5,490 nt of DNA. Origin: Chloroflexota bacterium. GTDB taxonomy: Bacteria; Chloroflexota; Dehalococcoidia; Lucifugimonadales; Lucifugimonadaceae. A model generated the notes under the pieces. That model saw only the letters and a program-made list of their open reading frames with translations. It was not told the DNA's origin and searched no databases. The DNA lies in assembly GCA_002708145.1 (NCBI GenBank), contig PAOV01000025.1, positions 59,118 to 64,607 on the forward strand. Direction: 5' to 3'. The position numbers were made by a program, and so were the translations under genes. This document shows, in pieces, positions 1-5,490 of the stretch (position 1 is the first letter of the stretch; each line of letters opens with the position of its first letter).

Positions 1-308
1 ATTACCTCAATTTTTATCCAATTCGATCCTGTTACTTCTCTAGCTAACTTAGCAATATAAATTGCTTCTTCTGCAGTTTTTGATCCAGCTGTATTAGGTA
101 AAATTTGATAATCATTCCAATTTATATCATCAAGTAAATTTTTTTCCTGTGGATTCTTAAGGTTTATTCTACCAATAGCTACTGTTATAATTTCTGTTTC
201 GGAGCTTTTGATTGATTTTAAAAGATCTTCTTTAGATTTGTGTTTACCCGTACCGGTCATTAGCCGGGAAGAGAATTTTTTTCCTGCAATAATTAATTGG
301 TCATTCAT
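1..308 (-). CDS. thiG: Thiazole synthase ThiG, N-terminal part (cut by window edge)
   Basis: ThiG makes the thiazole phosphate half of thiamine in the cytoplasm from 1-deoxy-D-xylulose 5-phosphate, dehydroglycine and sulfur carried as ThiS thiocarboxylate. I translated this frame by hand: 102 codons from the ATG at 308-306, then the window ends, so only about 40% of a normal protein of about 255 residues is present. It begins MNDQLIIAGKKFSSRL and carries the family motif LLPNTAG-x2-TAEEA as ILPNTAGSKTAEEA (residues 69-82), then WIKIEV (97-102). K99 in that last motif lines up with the lysine that forms the Schiff base with the sugar phosphate. The start is fixed because an in-frame TAG lies at 323-321, five codons upstream, with no other start between. 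Only a weak AGAAA-like ribosome binding site is visible. Two small departures from the usual ThiG pattern are G46 in VAIGRINL, where an arginine is common (VA-RR), and S76 where NTAGC is common. No thiS gene and no THI-box (TPP riboswitch) are seen upstream. The family call is firm. Confidence 0.93.
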   Translation of the reverse strand, partial: MNDQLIIAGKKFSSRLMTGTGKHKSKEDLLKSIKSSETEIITVAIGRINLKNPQEKNLLDDINWNDYQILPNTAGSKTAEEAIYIAKLAREVTGSNWIKIEV

Positions 309-363
309 ATTTTTATTTTTCTAAATTTTATGCTTATGAATTACTTATTATCATGTATAATCC

Positions 364-378
364 ACCAATATATTTGGT
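364..378. repeat. Small dyad ACCAA-N5-TTGGT
   Basis: Two 5-bp inverted arms, ACCAA and TTGGT, flank a TATAT centre, giving a 15-bp near-palindrome 56 bp upstream of thiG. Its size and symmetry resemble an operator for a dimeric repressor, and the arms are among the few G/C-containing stretches in the gap. Arms this short can arise by chance, so a binding role is inference only. Confidence 0.3.
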
Positions 379-415
379 TAGCGATGCATGTTTAATTCTT
401 TATCAGCAAGTTTAG

Positions 416-435
416 ATTATTATAGCTATAATAAT
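416..435. promoter_or_regulatory. Perfect 20-bp palindrome, candidate operator or bidirectional promoter core
   Basis: The left half ATTATTATAG is followed directly by its exact reverse complement CTATAATAAT, with no spacer and no mismatch. The symmetry means a TATAAT hexamer, a perfect sigma70-type -10 box, appears on the plus strand at 427-432 and on the minus strand at 424-419, one facing each divergent gene. The plus-strand box would put a transcription start about 50 nt before the dehydrogenase start codon. No convincing -35 is visible on either side at 16-18 bp. It could bind a dimeric regulator, serve as a shared promoter core, or simply be a product of AT-rich sequence. Confidence 0.4.
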
Positions 436-477
436 TATATAATAAATTATTTTACGAATAATATAAAAAATAAGTTT

Positions 478-482
478 AGAGG
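478..482 (+). promoter_or_regulatory. Ribosome binding site of the 2-hydroxyacid dehydrogenase gene
   Basis: AGAGG, an AGGAGG-like Shine-Dalgarno sequence, ends 8 nt before the ATG at 491. It is the only purine-rich G-containing stretch near that start and supports choosing 491 as the initiation codon. Confidence 0.65.
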
Positions 483-490
483 TTTCTTTT

Positions 491-1501
491 ATGGGTAAAA
501 AATTAGTATTTTATAGCAAAAATGACAAAGGCAGAACCCTTAGTAGAAGTGATAGAGCCAAAGAATTATGTTTTGATAATTTAGATTGTGATTTTTTATT
601 TTCTGGAGAAGAAGACTATTCTAATTCCGCAAAGATAAGGGAAGGTTTCGAAGAAAATCTTAATGAAATGATTGATGCTGAGGTAATAATATGTAATGGT
701 GAGTTACTAAGTGGAGAAATGTTAAAAAAATTACCAAACTTAAGACATATTCAATTATTAAGTGCAGGCTTTGATGGTTGGGATATAGATGTAATAAATG
801 AGCTAGGTATTAATATATGTGGAAATTCTCCGGCGATTTCTAATTCCGTCGCAGAACATACCATAGCGCTTATTATGATGTTGTACAAAAGATTAGCACA
901 GGCGGTTGAAGGCGTAAAACAAGATCTTTGGATGAAAAATGCAATTACTGGTCCTTATGGTAATGTCCATGAGATTACTGGAAAAAACGTAGGGATAGTT
1001 GGCTTAGGAAATATCGGATCAAAAGTAGCCAAATTATTGAAGGGATTTGATGTAAATATTTATTATCATGATATTAAAGAATTTGTAAGTATTCAAAATG
1101 AATTAAATGTTAAGAAAGTTTCTTTTGAAAAATTACTAAAAATTTCTGATATTGTTTCTATACATGTTCCTTTATCAGAGCAAACTAGAGGATTATTTAG
1201 TACAAAAGAATTTTCATTAATGAAAAATAGTTCTATATTTATAAATACTTGTCGAGGGCCAGTTCACGATGAAAAATCATTGATATCTGCCTTGAAAAAT
1301 AATGAAATTTTAGGCGCCGGTCTTGATGTAACAGAAGTCGAGCCAATATCTAAAAAGTCAGAATTGTTAAAAATGGATAATTGTGTAGTAACTCCTCATC
1401 TTGCAGGTTCTTCAAAGGAGAGTGTAGATAGGAGAATTATATTTGCTTTCGAAAATGCTAGTAAAACGTTAATGGGAATTAAACCAGAAAATATAATTTA
1501 G
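491..1501 (+). CDS. D-isomer-specific 2-hydroxyacid dehydrogenase (NAD-binding)
   Basis: A cytoplasmic oxidoreductase of the family that includes D-lactate dehydrogenase, D-3-phosphoglycerate dehydrogenase and glyoxylate/hydroxypyruvate reductase; these interconvert a 2-oxoacid and a D-2-hydroxyacid with NAD(P)H. At 336 residues it has the normal length for a member without an extra ACT domain. The substrate-binding part covers about residues 1-110 plus the C-terminus. The Rossmann domain spans about 111-300, with the dinucleotide motif GLGNIG at 171-176 and an acidic residue, D194, after the second strand, which favours NAD over NADP. The catalytic triad is complete: R255 in INTCRGP, E284 in GLDVTEVEP and H303 in TPHLAG. 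C254 and P257 differ from the more usual NTARGG. The ATG at 491 has a Shine-Dalgarno 8 nt upstream. The gene is divergent from thiG and its TAG stop overlaps the end of accDA. The substrate cannot be told from sequence; neighbours give no clue, so I assign no symbol. Confidence 0.93.
   Translation: MGKKLVFYSKNDKGRTLSRSDRAKELCFDNLDCDFLFSGEEDYSNSAKIREGFEENLNEMIDAEVIICNGELLSGEMLKKLPNLRHIQLLSAGFDGWDIDVINELGINICGNSPAISNSVAEHTIALIMMLYKRLAQAVEGVKQDLWMKNAITGPYGNVHEITGKNVGIVGLGNIGSKVAKLLKGFDVNIYYHDIKEFVSIQNELNVKKVSFEKLLKISDIVSIHVPLSEQTRGLFSTKEFSLMKNSSIFINTCRGPVHDEKSLISALKNNEILGAGLDVTEVEPISKKSELLKMDNCVVTPHLAGSSKESVDRRIIFAFENASKTLMGIKPENII
1498..1501. other. 4-bp tail-to-tail overlap of two convergent genes
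   Basis: The bases TTAG carry the TAG stop of the plus-strand dehydrogenase gene (1499-1501) and, on the other strand, the TAA stop of accDA (1500-1498). There is therefore no space for a conventional terminator between the two genes, and each transcript must end inside the other gene or run on as antisense RNA. Confidence 0.9.
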
Positions 1502-3279
1502 TTTTCTCTTAGTGCTTTCAGGCTAGCTTTGATTCCAGCCTGGAAAATTTTAGATTCGGTTTTTACAGTTTCTAAAAATTTGCTACCGTATTCTCCAATA
1601 TTTCTATATTTTTTATTTCTTCGATTTTTTAATGTTTTAATATGAACTTTATTTATTTCAAAAAGCTGATTAACTAATAAGCTTTTTATTAGTTTTGCTG
1701 TTTTTGATGGATTTATATGGGCACCATTATTAGGTTCAGAAACAACATGGTCAATTATTCCTGCATTTAAACAATCTGATGCAGTAAGTTTAAGTGATTG
1801 AGCAATCTCAGAAATTTTACTCATATCTTTCATTTCAGTTTTCGCTCCTTTTTCAGGGATAATTGGAGTATATATGGCATTTTCTAACATTAAGACTTTG
1901 TCAGTTATAGAAAAAGCTAATGCTGCTTCAGACCCTCCCTCTCCTATAATTATAGAAATTGAAGGAGTGTTAACTCTTCCAATTTGGTCAATCATATTTG
2001 ATATTGAGGTTGATAATCCTAGTTTTTCCATTTCCATCCCTAATGCTGGCCCAGGTGTATCAACAAAACTTACTATAGGTATTTTGAATAATTCCGCCAA
2101 TTTAATGGCCCTTGTTGCTTTTCTGAAGCCAGAAGGAGTTATTTCACCAGATTGAGATCCAGATGAACTTTGACGTCTAATGTTTTTTTCAGATTTTTTT
2201 TGAGCAATAATCATTACACTGTTACCAGAAACTTTCCCTATTCCAGTTATTATTGAAGTATCGTCATATGAAACTCTATCGCCATGTATTTCGAAAAAAT
2301 TTGTAAAAATTTCTTCTATATAATAATCTGATTTTGGTCTATTTTTATGTCTTGATAACTTTATGATTTTTTCTGGTGATGTGTTGTAATATTTCTTTTT
2401 TGAATATTTTTTTATTAAATTATTTGGGTAGGTATTTTGATTTGGGGAAAGTAAATCAAGTAATGAACTTATATTACTTTTCATTTTATCTCGATTCAAT
2501 ATTTTATCTATCTGCCCAAACTTAAGAAAAGTTTCGGATGTATGTGGATGATTGTTTGATATTTTGTCAAATTCTTTTATTTCTCCTAGAGAAGAAAACC
2601 CCAATTGAGCGTTAGGTTCTGAAATTATTATGTCAGATAAGGATGCAAAACTACTAAATATTTGCCCAGTAGTTGGATTGCTAAGTATTGTTATGAACGG
2701 AATATTTGCCTCTTTTAATGATCCTACAGCAAATGATGTTTTGGCCATCTGTAGCAGTGAAAAAACACCTTCTTGTAACCTTGTACCACTAGAGCTTACA
2801 GCACATATACATGGAATTTTTTTTCTTTTAGCTAACTCAAGTGCTAGAGTAACTTTTTCTCCAACAACAATACCCATAGATCCACCAAGAAAGCTTGAAT
2901 CAATTACAATCATCACAACTTCTTTTTCATCTATTTTGCAGGTCCCAGTTATAATAGCTTCGCTGAGTCCTGTACGAATTTTATCTTGTATGAGCCTAAC
3001 TCTATAAGATACCTTTGGTGAAAACTCTATTGGATCTAAGGATTGAATCCATTTACTTGTCTCATTAAAGCTATTTTTATCAATTAAAGAAGCTAATCTT
3101 CTTCTTGCAGATATTGAATAATGGTAGTTACATTTTGGACAAATTCTATACCTTTGATATGTTTTTGAATTATTTAATTTAAAATCACAATGTAAGCATA
3201 GTTCTAATAGATTTTCTAGTACTATTTGTTTTTCTTTTTTAGGTTCTTTATCAGGAAAGAGATCAGTTACTTTATTCAA
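1498..3279 (-). CDS. accDA: Fused acetyl-CoA carboxylase carboxyltransferase, beta-alpha (AccD-AccA)
   Basis: The carboxyltransferase moves CO2 from carboxybiotin on the carrier protein AccB to acetyl-CoA, giving malonyl-CoA for fatty-acid synthesis in the cytoplasm. This 593-residue protein joins both subunits, close to the summed length of separate AccD and AccA (about 620). The beta half, about 20-285, has a zinc finger with C28, C31, C47 and C50, then YSISARRRL, FLGGSMG (130-136), SSSGTRLQEG (162-171) and NPTTGQ (201-206). A Lys/Asn/Tyr-rich linker follows, about 285-315. The alpha half, about 318-565, has IHGDR (331-335), DTPG (407-410), GEGGSEAALA (446-455) and NGAHINP (518-524). Odd points: glycines usual at positions 164, 206, 451 and 452 are replaced by S, Q, E and A; the AccD GPRV and AccA RNFGMP motifs are missing; and AYPG after DTPG is PALG. 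A tail of about 25 residues follows the alpha domain. Initiation is at TTG (3279-3277), with TAAGGA 8 nt upstream and an in-frame TGA two codons upstream. The gene lies 57 bp downstream of ftsK on the same strand. A divergent paralogue with altered activity is possible; the family call is firm. Confidence 0.92.
   Translation of the reverse strand: MNKVTDLFPDKEPKKEKQIVLENLLELCLHCDFKLNNSKTYQRYRICPKCNYHYSISARRRLASLIDKNSFNETSKWIQSLDPIEFSPKVSYRVRLIQDKIRTGLSEAIITGTCKIDEKEVVMIVIDSSFLGGSMGIVVGEKVTLALELAKRKKIPCICAVSSSGTRLQEGVFSLLQMAKTSFAVGSLKEANIPFITILSNPTTGQIFSSFASLSDIIISEPNAQLGFSSLGEIKEFDKISNNHPHTSETFLKFGQIDKILNRDKMKSNISSLLDLLSPNQNTYPNNLIKKYSKKKYYNTSPEKIIKLSRHKNRPKSDYYIEEIFTNFFEIHGDRVSYDDTSIITGIGKVSGNSVMIIAQKKSEKNIRRQSSSGSQSGEITPSGFRKATRAIKLAELFKIPIVSFVDTPGPALGMEMEKLGLSTSISNMIDQIGRVNTPSISIIIGEGGSEAALAFSITDKVLMLENAIYTPIIPEKGAKTEMKDMSKISEIAQSLKLTASDCLNAGIIDHVVSEPNNGAHINPSKTAKLIKSLLVNQLFEINKVHIKTLKNRRNKKYRNIGEYGSKFLETVKTESKIFQAGIKASLKALREN
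1516..1551 (+). terminator. Possible weak terminator for the dehydrogenase transcript, inside accDA
   Basis: TTTCAGGCT (1516-1524) can pair with AGCCTGGAA (1537-1545), including one G-U pair, to form a 9-bp stem with a 12-nt loop, followed after two A residues by four T residues at 1548-1551. It sits 15 nt past the plus-strand stop codon, where a terminator would be useful. The T run is short and interrupted, and the same bases encode the last residues of AccDA, so this may be fortuitous. On the minus strand no T run follows, so it would not serve accDA. Confidence 0.3.
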
Positions 3280-3336
3280 AAATCAAATCCTTACTTATAA
3301 TCTCTTATAAACCAGTATATAACTTTAAAATTAAAA
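3280..3336 (-). other. ftsK-accDA intergenic spacer
   Basis: The 57-bp gap between two co-directional genes contains the accDA ribosome binding site and, just before it on the minus strand, a direct repeat TTATAAG-AGA-TTATAAG (3295-3311). Either copy resembles a -10 box, but no good -35 is paired with it. No strong terminator is visible, so read-through from ftsK into accDA is plausible; a separate weak accDA promoter cannot be excluded. Confidence 0.5.
3288..3293 (-). promoter_or_regulatory. Ribosome binding site that fixes the TTG start of accDA
   Basis: Read on the minus strand this is TAAGGA, a good Shine-Dalgarno core, separated by 8 nt from the TTG at 3279-3277. An in-frame TGA at 3285-3283 rules out any upstream start, and no ATG follows in frame before the zinc finger, so this site decides the non-ATG start. 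Confidence 0.75.
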
Positions 3337-3349
3337 TTAAATTACTGGT
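3311..3349. repeat. Inverted repeat ACCAGTA/TACTGGT across the ftsK stop codon
   Basis: ACCAGTA at 3311-3317 and its exact reverse complement TACTGGT at 3343-3349 flank a 25-bp AT-only-like stretch that includes the ftsK stop codon. As RNA it would form a 7-bp stem with a large loop, followed on the minus strand by TTTATAAG, which is a poor terminator tail. It could be a weak 3' structure for ftsK mRNA or chance. Confidence 0.25.
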
Positions 3350-5484
3350 CGAGCTTTTCCAGGTTCACCAGTTCCAACTATTCCGGCTTCTTCTAGCTCA
3401 TCCATTAGTCTTGCTGCTCTGGGATAACCAATTCTAAGTCTTCTTTGTAAAAAAGAAACAGATAAGGTTTTTTGAGATTTACTTAACTCTAAAGCATTGT
3501 TGAACAATGAGTCATTTTCTGAGAATTCAACATTACTACTATCGTTACCATCGTTAGTATTTATCTCAAGAAATTTCATATTTGGATAGGTGTTTTCCTT
3601 CCATAAACCAACTATTGTATCCACTTCTATATCTGAAACAAAAGCACCTTGAACTCTTGAAGGTTTAGGTTTGTCTATAGGTTTAAACAACATATCACCC
3701 TTGCCTAATAATTTATCTGCTCCAACACTATCCAAAATTGTTCTTGAGTCAATTTGTGACATTACTGCGAAAGATATTCTACTTGGAAAGTTAGCTTTAA
3801 TGAGTCCTGTAACCACATCTACTGAAGGTCTTTGAGTTGCTACTACTAAATGTACGCCAGTAGCTCTGCCAAGTTGAGCAAGTCTAACAAGTAATCTTTC
3901 TACCTCACCTGAAGCACTAAGCATAAGATCTGCGAGTTCATCAACTAAGACAACTAAGTACGGCATTTTGTGATCTGCTTGCTTATTAAATGTGGATATA
4001 TTTTTTACACCAAAGTTTTCTAAAATCTTAAACCTATCCATCATTTCTTTCACTAATGATTTTAGAACTAGTACAGCTTGTTCTGCTTCAACAACAACAG
4101 GAGTGTAAAGATGTGGTATTCCTTCATATGGTGTTAATTCGACTCTTTTTGGATCAATCATTACTATTCTTAGATCATTTGGGGTTTTTGACATGATCAA
4201 TCCAGTAACTATACTATTCATACATACACTTTTACCAGAACCTGTAGACCCTGCAACTAATGTATGAGGCATTTTTGATAAATCTGTCATTACAGATTCT
4301 CCACCTGAACCTAATCCTAATGGAACTGGTAAAGGATTATCTTCAGCAAAATCTTTCCATGCTTTTGTATCCATTATAGATCTCAATGTAACCTCACTGG
4401 GAGAATTATTTGGTACCTCGATACCTACTACAGATTCACCTGGTACTGGAGCTTCAAATCTTAAGTTTGGTGAGGCCAGTGAAAGAGCTATATCTTTCTC
4501 TCTATTTAGTATAGTATCAACTCTAACTCTTTGACCTATTTTCTCGTCAGTTTTTCCTTTCCATCCTGGACTGAGTCCATACATAGTTACAGTTGGTCCT
4601 TTTTTTACTTGATCGACAGTGACTTCAATACCAAACTGTTTTAAGGATGCTTCTATTTTATTGCTTGTTAGCTGTACTTCTGATTCGGAGATACCGCCCG
4701 GCATAGGTACCTTAAGTTTATCTAAACTAGGTATGCTCCAATTATGATTTATTGATTCAAAGACTTCTTCTAACTTAGGAATATTATTATCTTCATGATT
4801 GTTTTTTGGTGGCGGGATATAATTTTTTTCATTATTAGATTTTTTTACAGAACTTATATTTTCATCTTTAGGTAAATATTTTTTCTCATTTACAATATTT
4901 TTTTCTTTATCATATTCATTTTCATAATCATCGGGAATGTTATTTTTTTTAGTGATTAAATTGATACTAATTACTAAGATAGATTTAGTTAAATTTAGAG
5001 TTAAGTATATAAATTTAACTGAAAATTTATAAATTTGATATGCAACAATTTTCACTAATTTTGGCTTTATAATGGATAGTGCTAAAATGAAAAATAATAG
5101 TACTCTAAGCCATGAAATAATGTAGTCTAATAATGATATATTAAATCTATCCCAACTTAAGTATGATCTTGATATTACTATACCTAATTGTCCTCCGATA
5201 GATTCTCCAGAGAAAGATCCGATAGGAGCATAAAAGATGCCTAAAGATCCTGAGATTCCTATACATACCAATATATAGCTTATTTGATATTTCCAAAAGC
5301 GAAGAAATTTTTTATAAAAAAATGTAATAATTATTGGTATATTTATCATACCAAATGGGATAAAAGACCAACCAAAGAACTCCTTTGTTTCTTCTAAATT
5401 TCTTTGGAAAAATAAAAATGAAAAAATCGTAGTTATTATTATTATTGTAATTTTAAGTAAAAAAGTAACTTTTGTATTAATCAT
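3337..5484 (-). CDS. ftsK: FtsK/SpoIIIE-family DNA translocase
   Basis: FtsK is a membrane-anchored hexameric ATPase that pumps chromosomal DNA through the division septum and helps resolve chromosome dimers. This 715-residue protein is complete. The N-terminus carries about four hydrophobic segments (roughly 6-26, 37-57, 68-87 and 118-140), with a GGQLG motif at 97-101 between the third and fourth as in the FtsK 4TM domain; a fifth stretch at about 150-177 may be membrane-associated. A Lys/Asn/Glu-rich linker covers about 178-247, far shorter than in E. coli FtsK (1329 residues in all), making it nearer SpoIIIE in size. The motor has an alpha part at about 255-375, then Walker A GSTGSGKS (412-419), Walker B LVVLVDELADL (510-520, D515/E516) and ATQRPSVDVVTGLIKANFPSRI (split here as 549-570). 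The C-terminal gamma winged helix, about 655-715, has RRLRIGYPRAARLMDELEEA, which reads chromosome-polarity sequences in known FtsK. The ATG at 5484 is fixed by an in-frame TGA at 5490-5488; its ribosome site lies beyond the window. accDA follows 57 bp downstream. Confidence 0.97.
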   Translation of the reverse strand: MINTKVTFLLKITIIIITTIFSFLFFQRNLEETKEFFGWSFIPFGMINIPIIITFFYKKFLRFWKYQISYILVCIGISGSLGIFYAPIGSFSGESIGGQLGIVISRSYLSWDRFNISLLDYIISWLRVLLFFILALSIIKPKLVKIVAYQIYKFSVKFIYLTLNLTKSILVISINLITKKNNIPDDYENEYDKEKNIVNEKKYLPKDENISSVKKSNNEKNYIPPPKNNHEDNNIPKLEEVFESINHNWSIPSLDKLKVPMPGGISESEVQLTSNKIEASLKQFGIEVTVDQVKKGPTVTMYGLSPGWKGKTDEKIGQRVRVDTILNREKDIALSLASPNLRFEAPVPGESVVGIEVPNNSPSEVTLRSIMDTKAWKDFAEDNPLPVPLGLGSGGESVMTDLSKMPHTLVAGSTGSGKSVCMNSIVTGLIMSKTPNDLRIVMIDPKRVELTPYEGIPHLYTPVVVEAEQAVLVLKSLVKEMMDRFKILENFGVKNISTFNKQADHKMPYLVVLVDELADLMLSASGEVERLLVRLAQLGRATGVHLVVATQRPSVDVVTGLIKANFPSRISFAVMSQIDSRTILDSVGADKLLGKGDMLFKPIDKPKPSRVQGAFVSDIEVDTIVGLWKENTYPNMKFLEINTNDGNDSSNVEFSENDSLFNNALELSKSQKTLSVSFLQRRLRIGYPRAARLMDELEEAGIVGTGEPGKARPVI

Positions 5485-5490
5485 TATTCA

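Larger units (their letters stand above)
309..490. other. Divergent intergenic region between thiG and the dehydrogenase gene
   Basis: This 182-bp, very AT-rich gap separates two genes that are read outward, so it should hold promoters for both. Three things stand out: a 15-bp dyad at 364-378, a perfect 20-bp palindrome at 416-435, and a Shine-Dalgarno sequence at 478-482. I found no open frame long enough for a small gene such as thiS, no tRNA-like fold and no THI-box. Several TATAAT-like hexamers exist, but at this base composition they are expected by chance, and none is paired with a good TTGACA-like -35 at the right distance. Confidence 0.7.

Noticed and set aside
438..467. Further -10-like hexamers (TATAAT at 438-443, TATAAA at 462-467) before the dehydrogenase gene
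   Set aside because: No matching -35 at 16-18 bp, and such hexamers are expected by chance in sequence this AT-rich.
1874..2155. 93-codon open frame on the plus strand
   Set aside because: It lies wholly antisense to the AccA half of accDA, has no recognisable motif, and its residues mirror the conserved accDA codons; it is a shadow frame.
2630..3007. 125-codon open frame on the plus strand
   Set aside because: It is antisense to the AccD half of accDA with no family motif and no convincing ribosome site; the minus-strand gene fully explains the open frame.
3311..3349. ACCAGTA/TACTGGT inverted repeat as an ftsK terminator
   Set aside because: The 7-bp stem has a 25-nt loop and is not followed by a proper T run, so I list it only as a repeat and do not call a terminator.
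3870..4730. FtsK as a conjugative or plasmid TraB/TcpA-type translocase, which would suggest a mobile element
   Set aside because: The four N-terminal membrane segments, the full alpha-beta motor and the C-terminal gamma winged helix are those of the chromosomal FtsK/SpoIIIE, and the neighbours are housekeeping genes.
1..5490. A new defence system, mobile element, CRISPR array or biosynthetic cluster
   Set aside because: All four coding regions belong to well-known housekeeping or metabolic families, no repeat array or terminal inverted repeats were seen, and base composition looks even across the window.

Overview
The window is AT-rich bacterial chromosome with four protein genes and no mobile element, CRISPR array, tRNA or rRNA that I can see. 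By eye it is roughly 30% G+C, with K/N/I-rich proteins and A/T-ending codons throughout. All recognisable genes are housekeeping or metabolic. The acetyl-CoA carboxylase carboxyltransferase is one fused beta-alpha polypeptide (AccD-AccA), an arrangement I associate with groups such as Chloroflexota and some Actinomycetota. Together with the low G+C and small gaps, this suggests a streamlined, perhaps marine, bacterium; a SAR202-like Chloroflexota is my best guess. That placement is inference, not something the sequence proves.

Layout: (1) 1-308, minus strand, the 5' part of thiG (thiazole synthase of thiamine biosynthesis), cut by the left window edge. (2) 309-490, a 182-bp divergent intergenic region holding a perfect 20-bp palindrome whose arms each carry a TATAAT hexamer, a second small dyad, and the ribosome binding site of the next gene. 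(3) 491-1501, plus strand, a complete NAD-dependent D-isomer-specific 2-hydroxyacid dehydrogenase with an intact catalytic triad. (4) 1498-3279, minus strand, the fused accDA gene, starting at TTG and overlapping the end of the dehydrogenase gene tail-to-tail by 4 bp. (5) 3337-5484, minus strand, a complete FtsK/SpoIIIE DNA translocase, 57 bp upstream of accDA and possibly co-transcribed with it.

The genes serve different processes (thiamine synthesis, 2-oxoacid/2-hydroxyacid redox chemistry, the first committed step of fatty-acid synthesis, chromosome segregation), so the window does not form one pathway or a recognisable new system. The most interesting signal is in AccDA: the zinc finger and overall fold motifs are kept, but several motifs that are nearly invariant in classical AccD and AccA, including glycine pairs assigned to the oxyanion holes in both halves, are substituted. 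The symmetric palindrome between the divergent genes is the best regulatory candidate.
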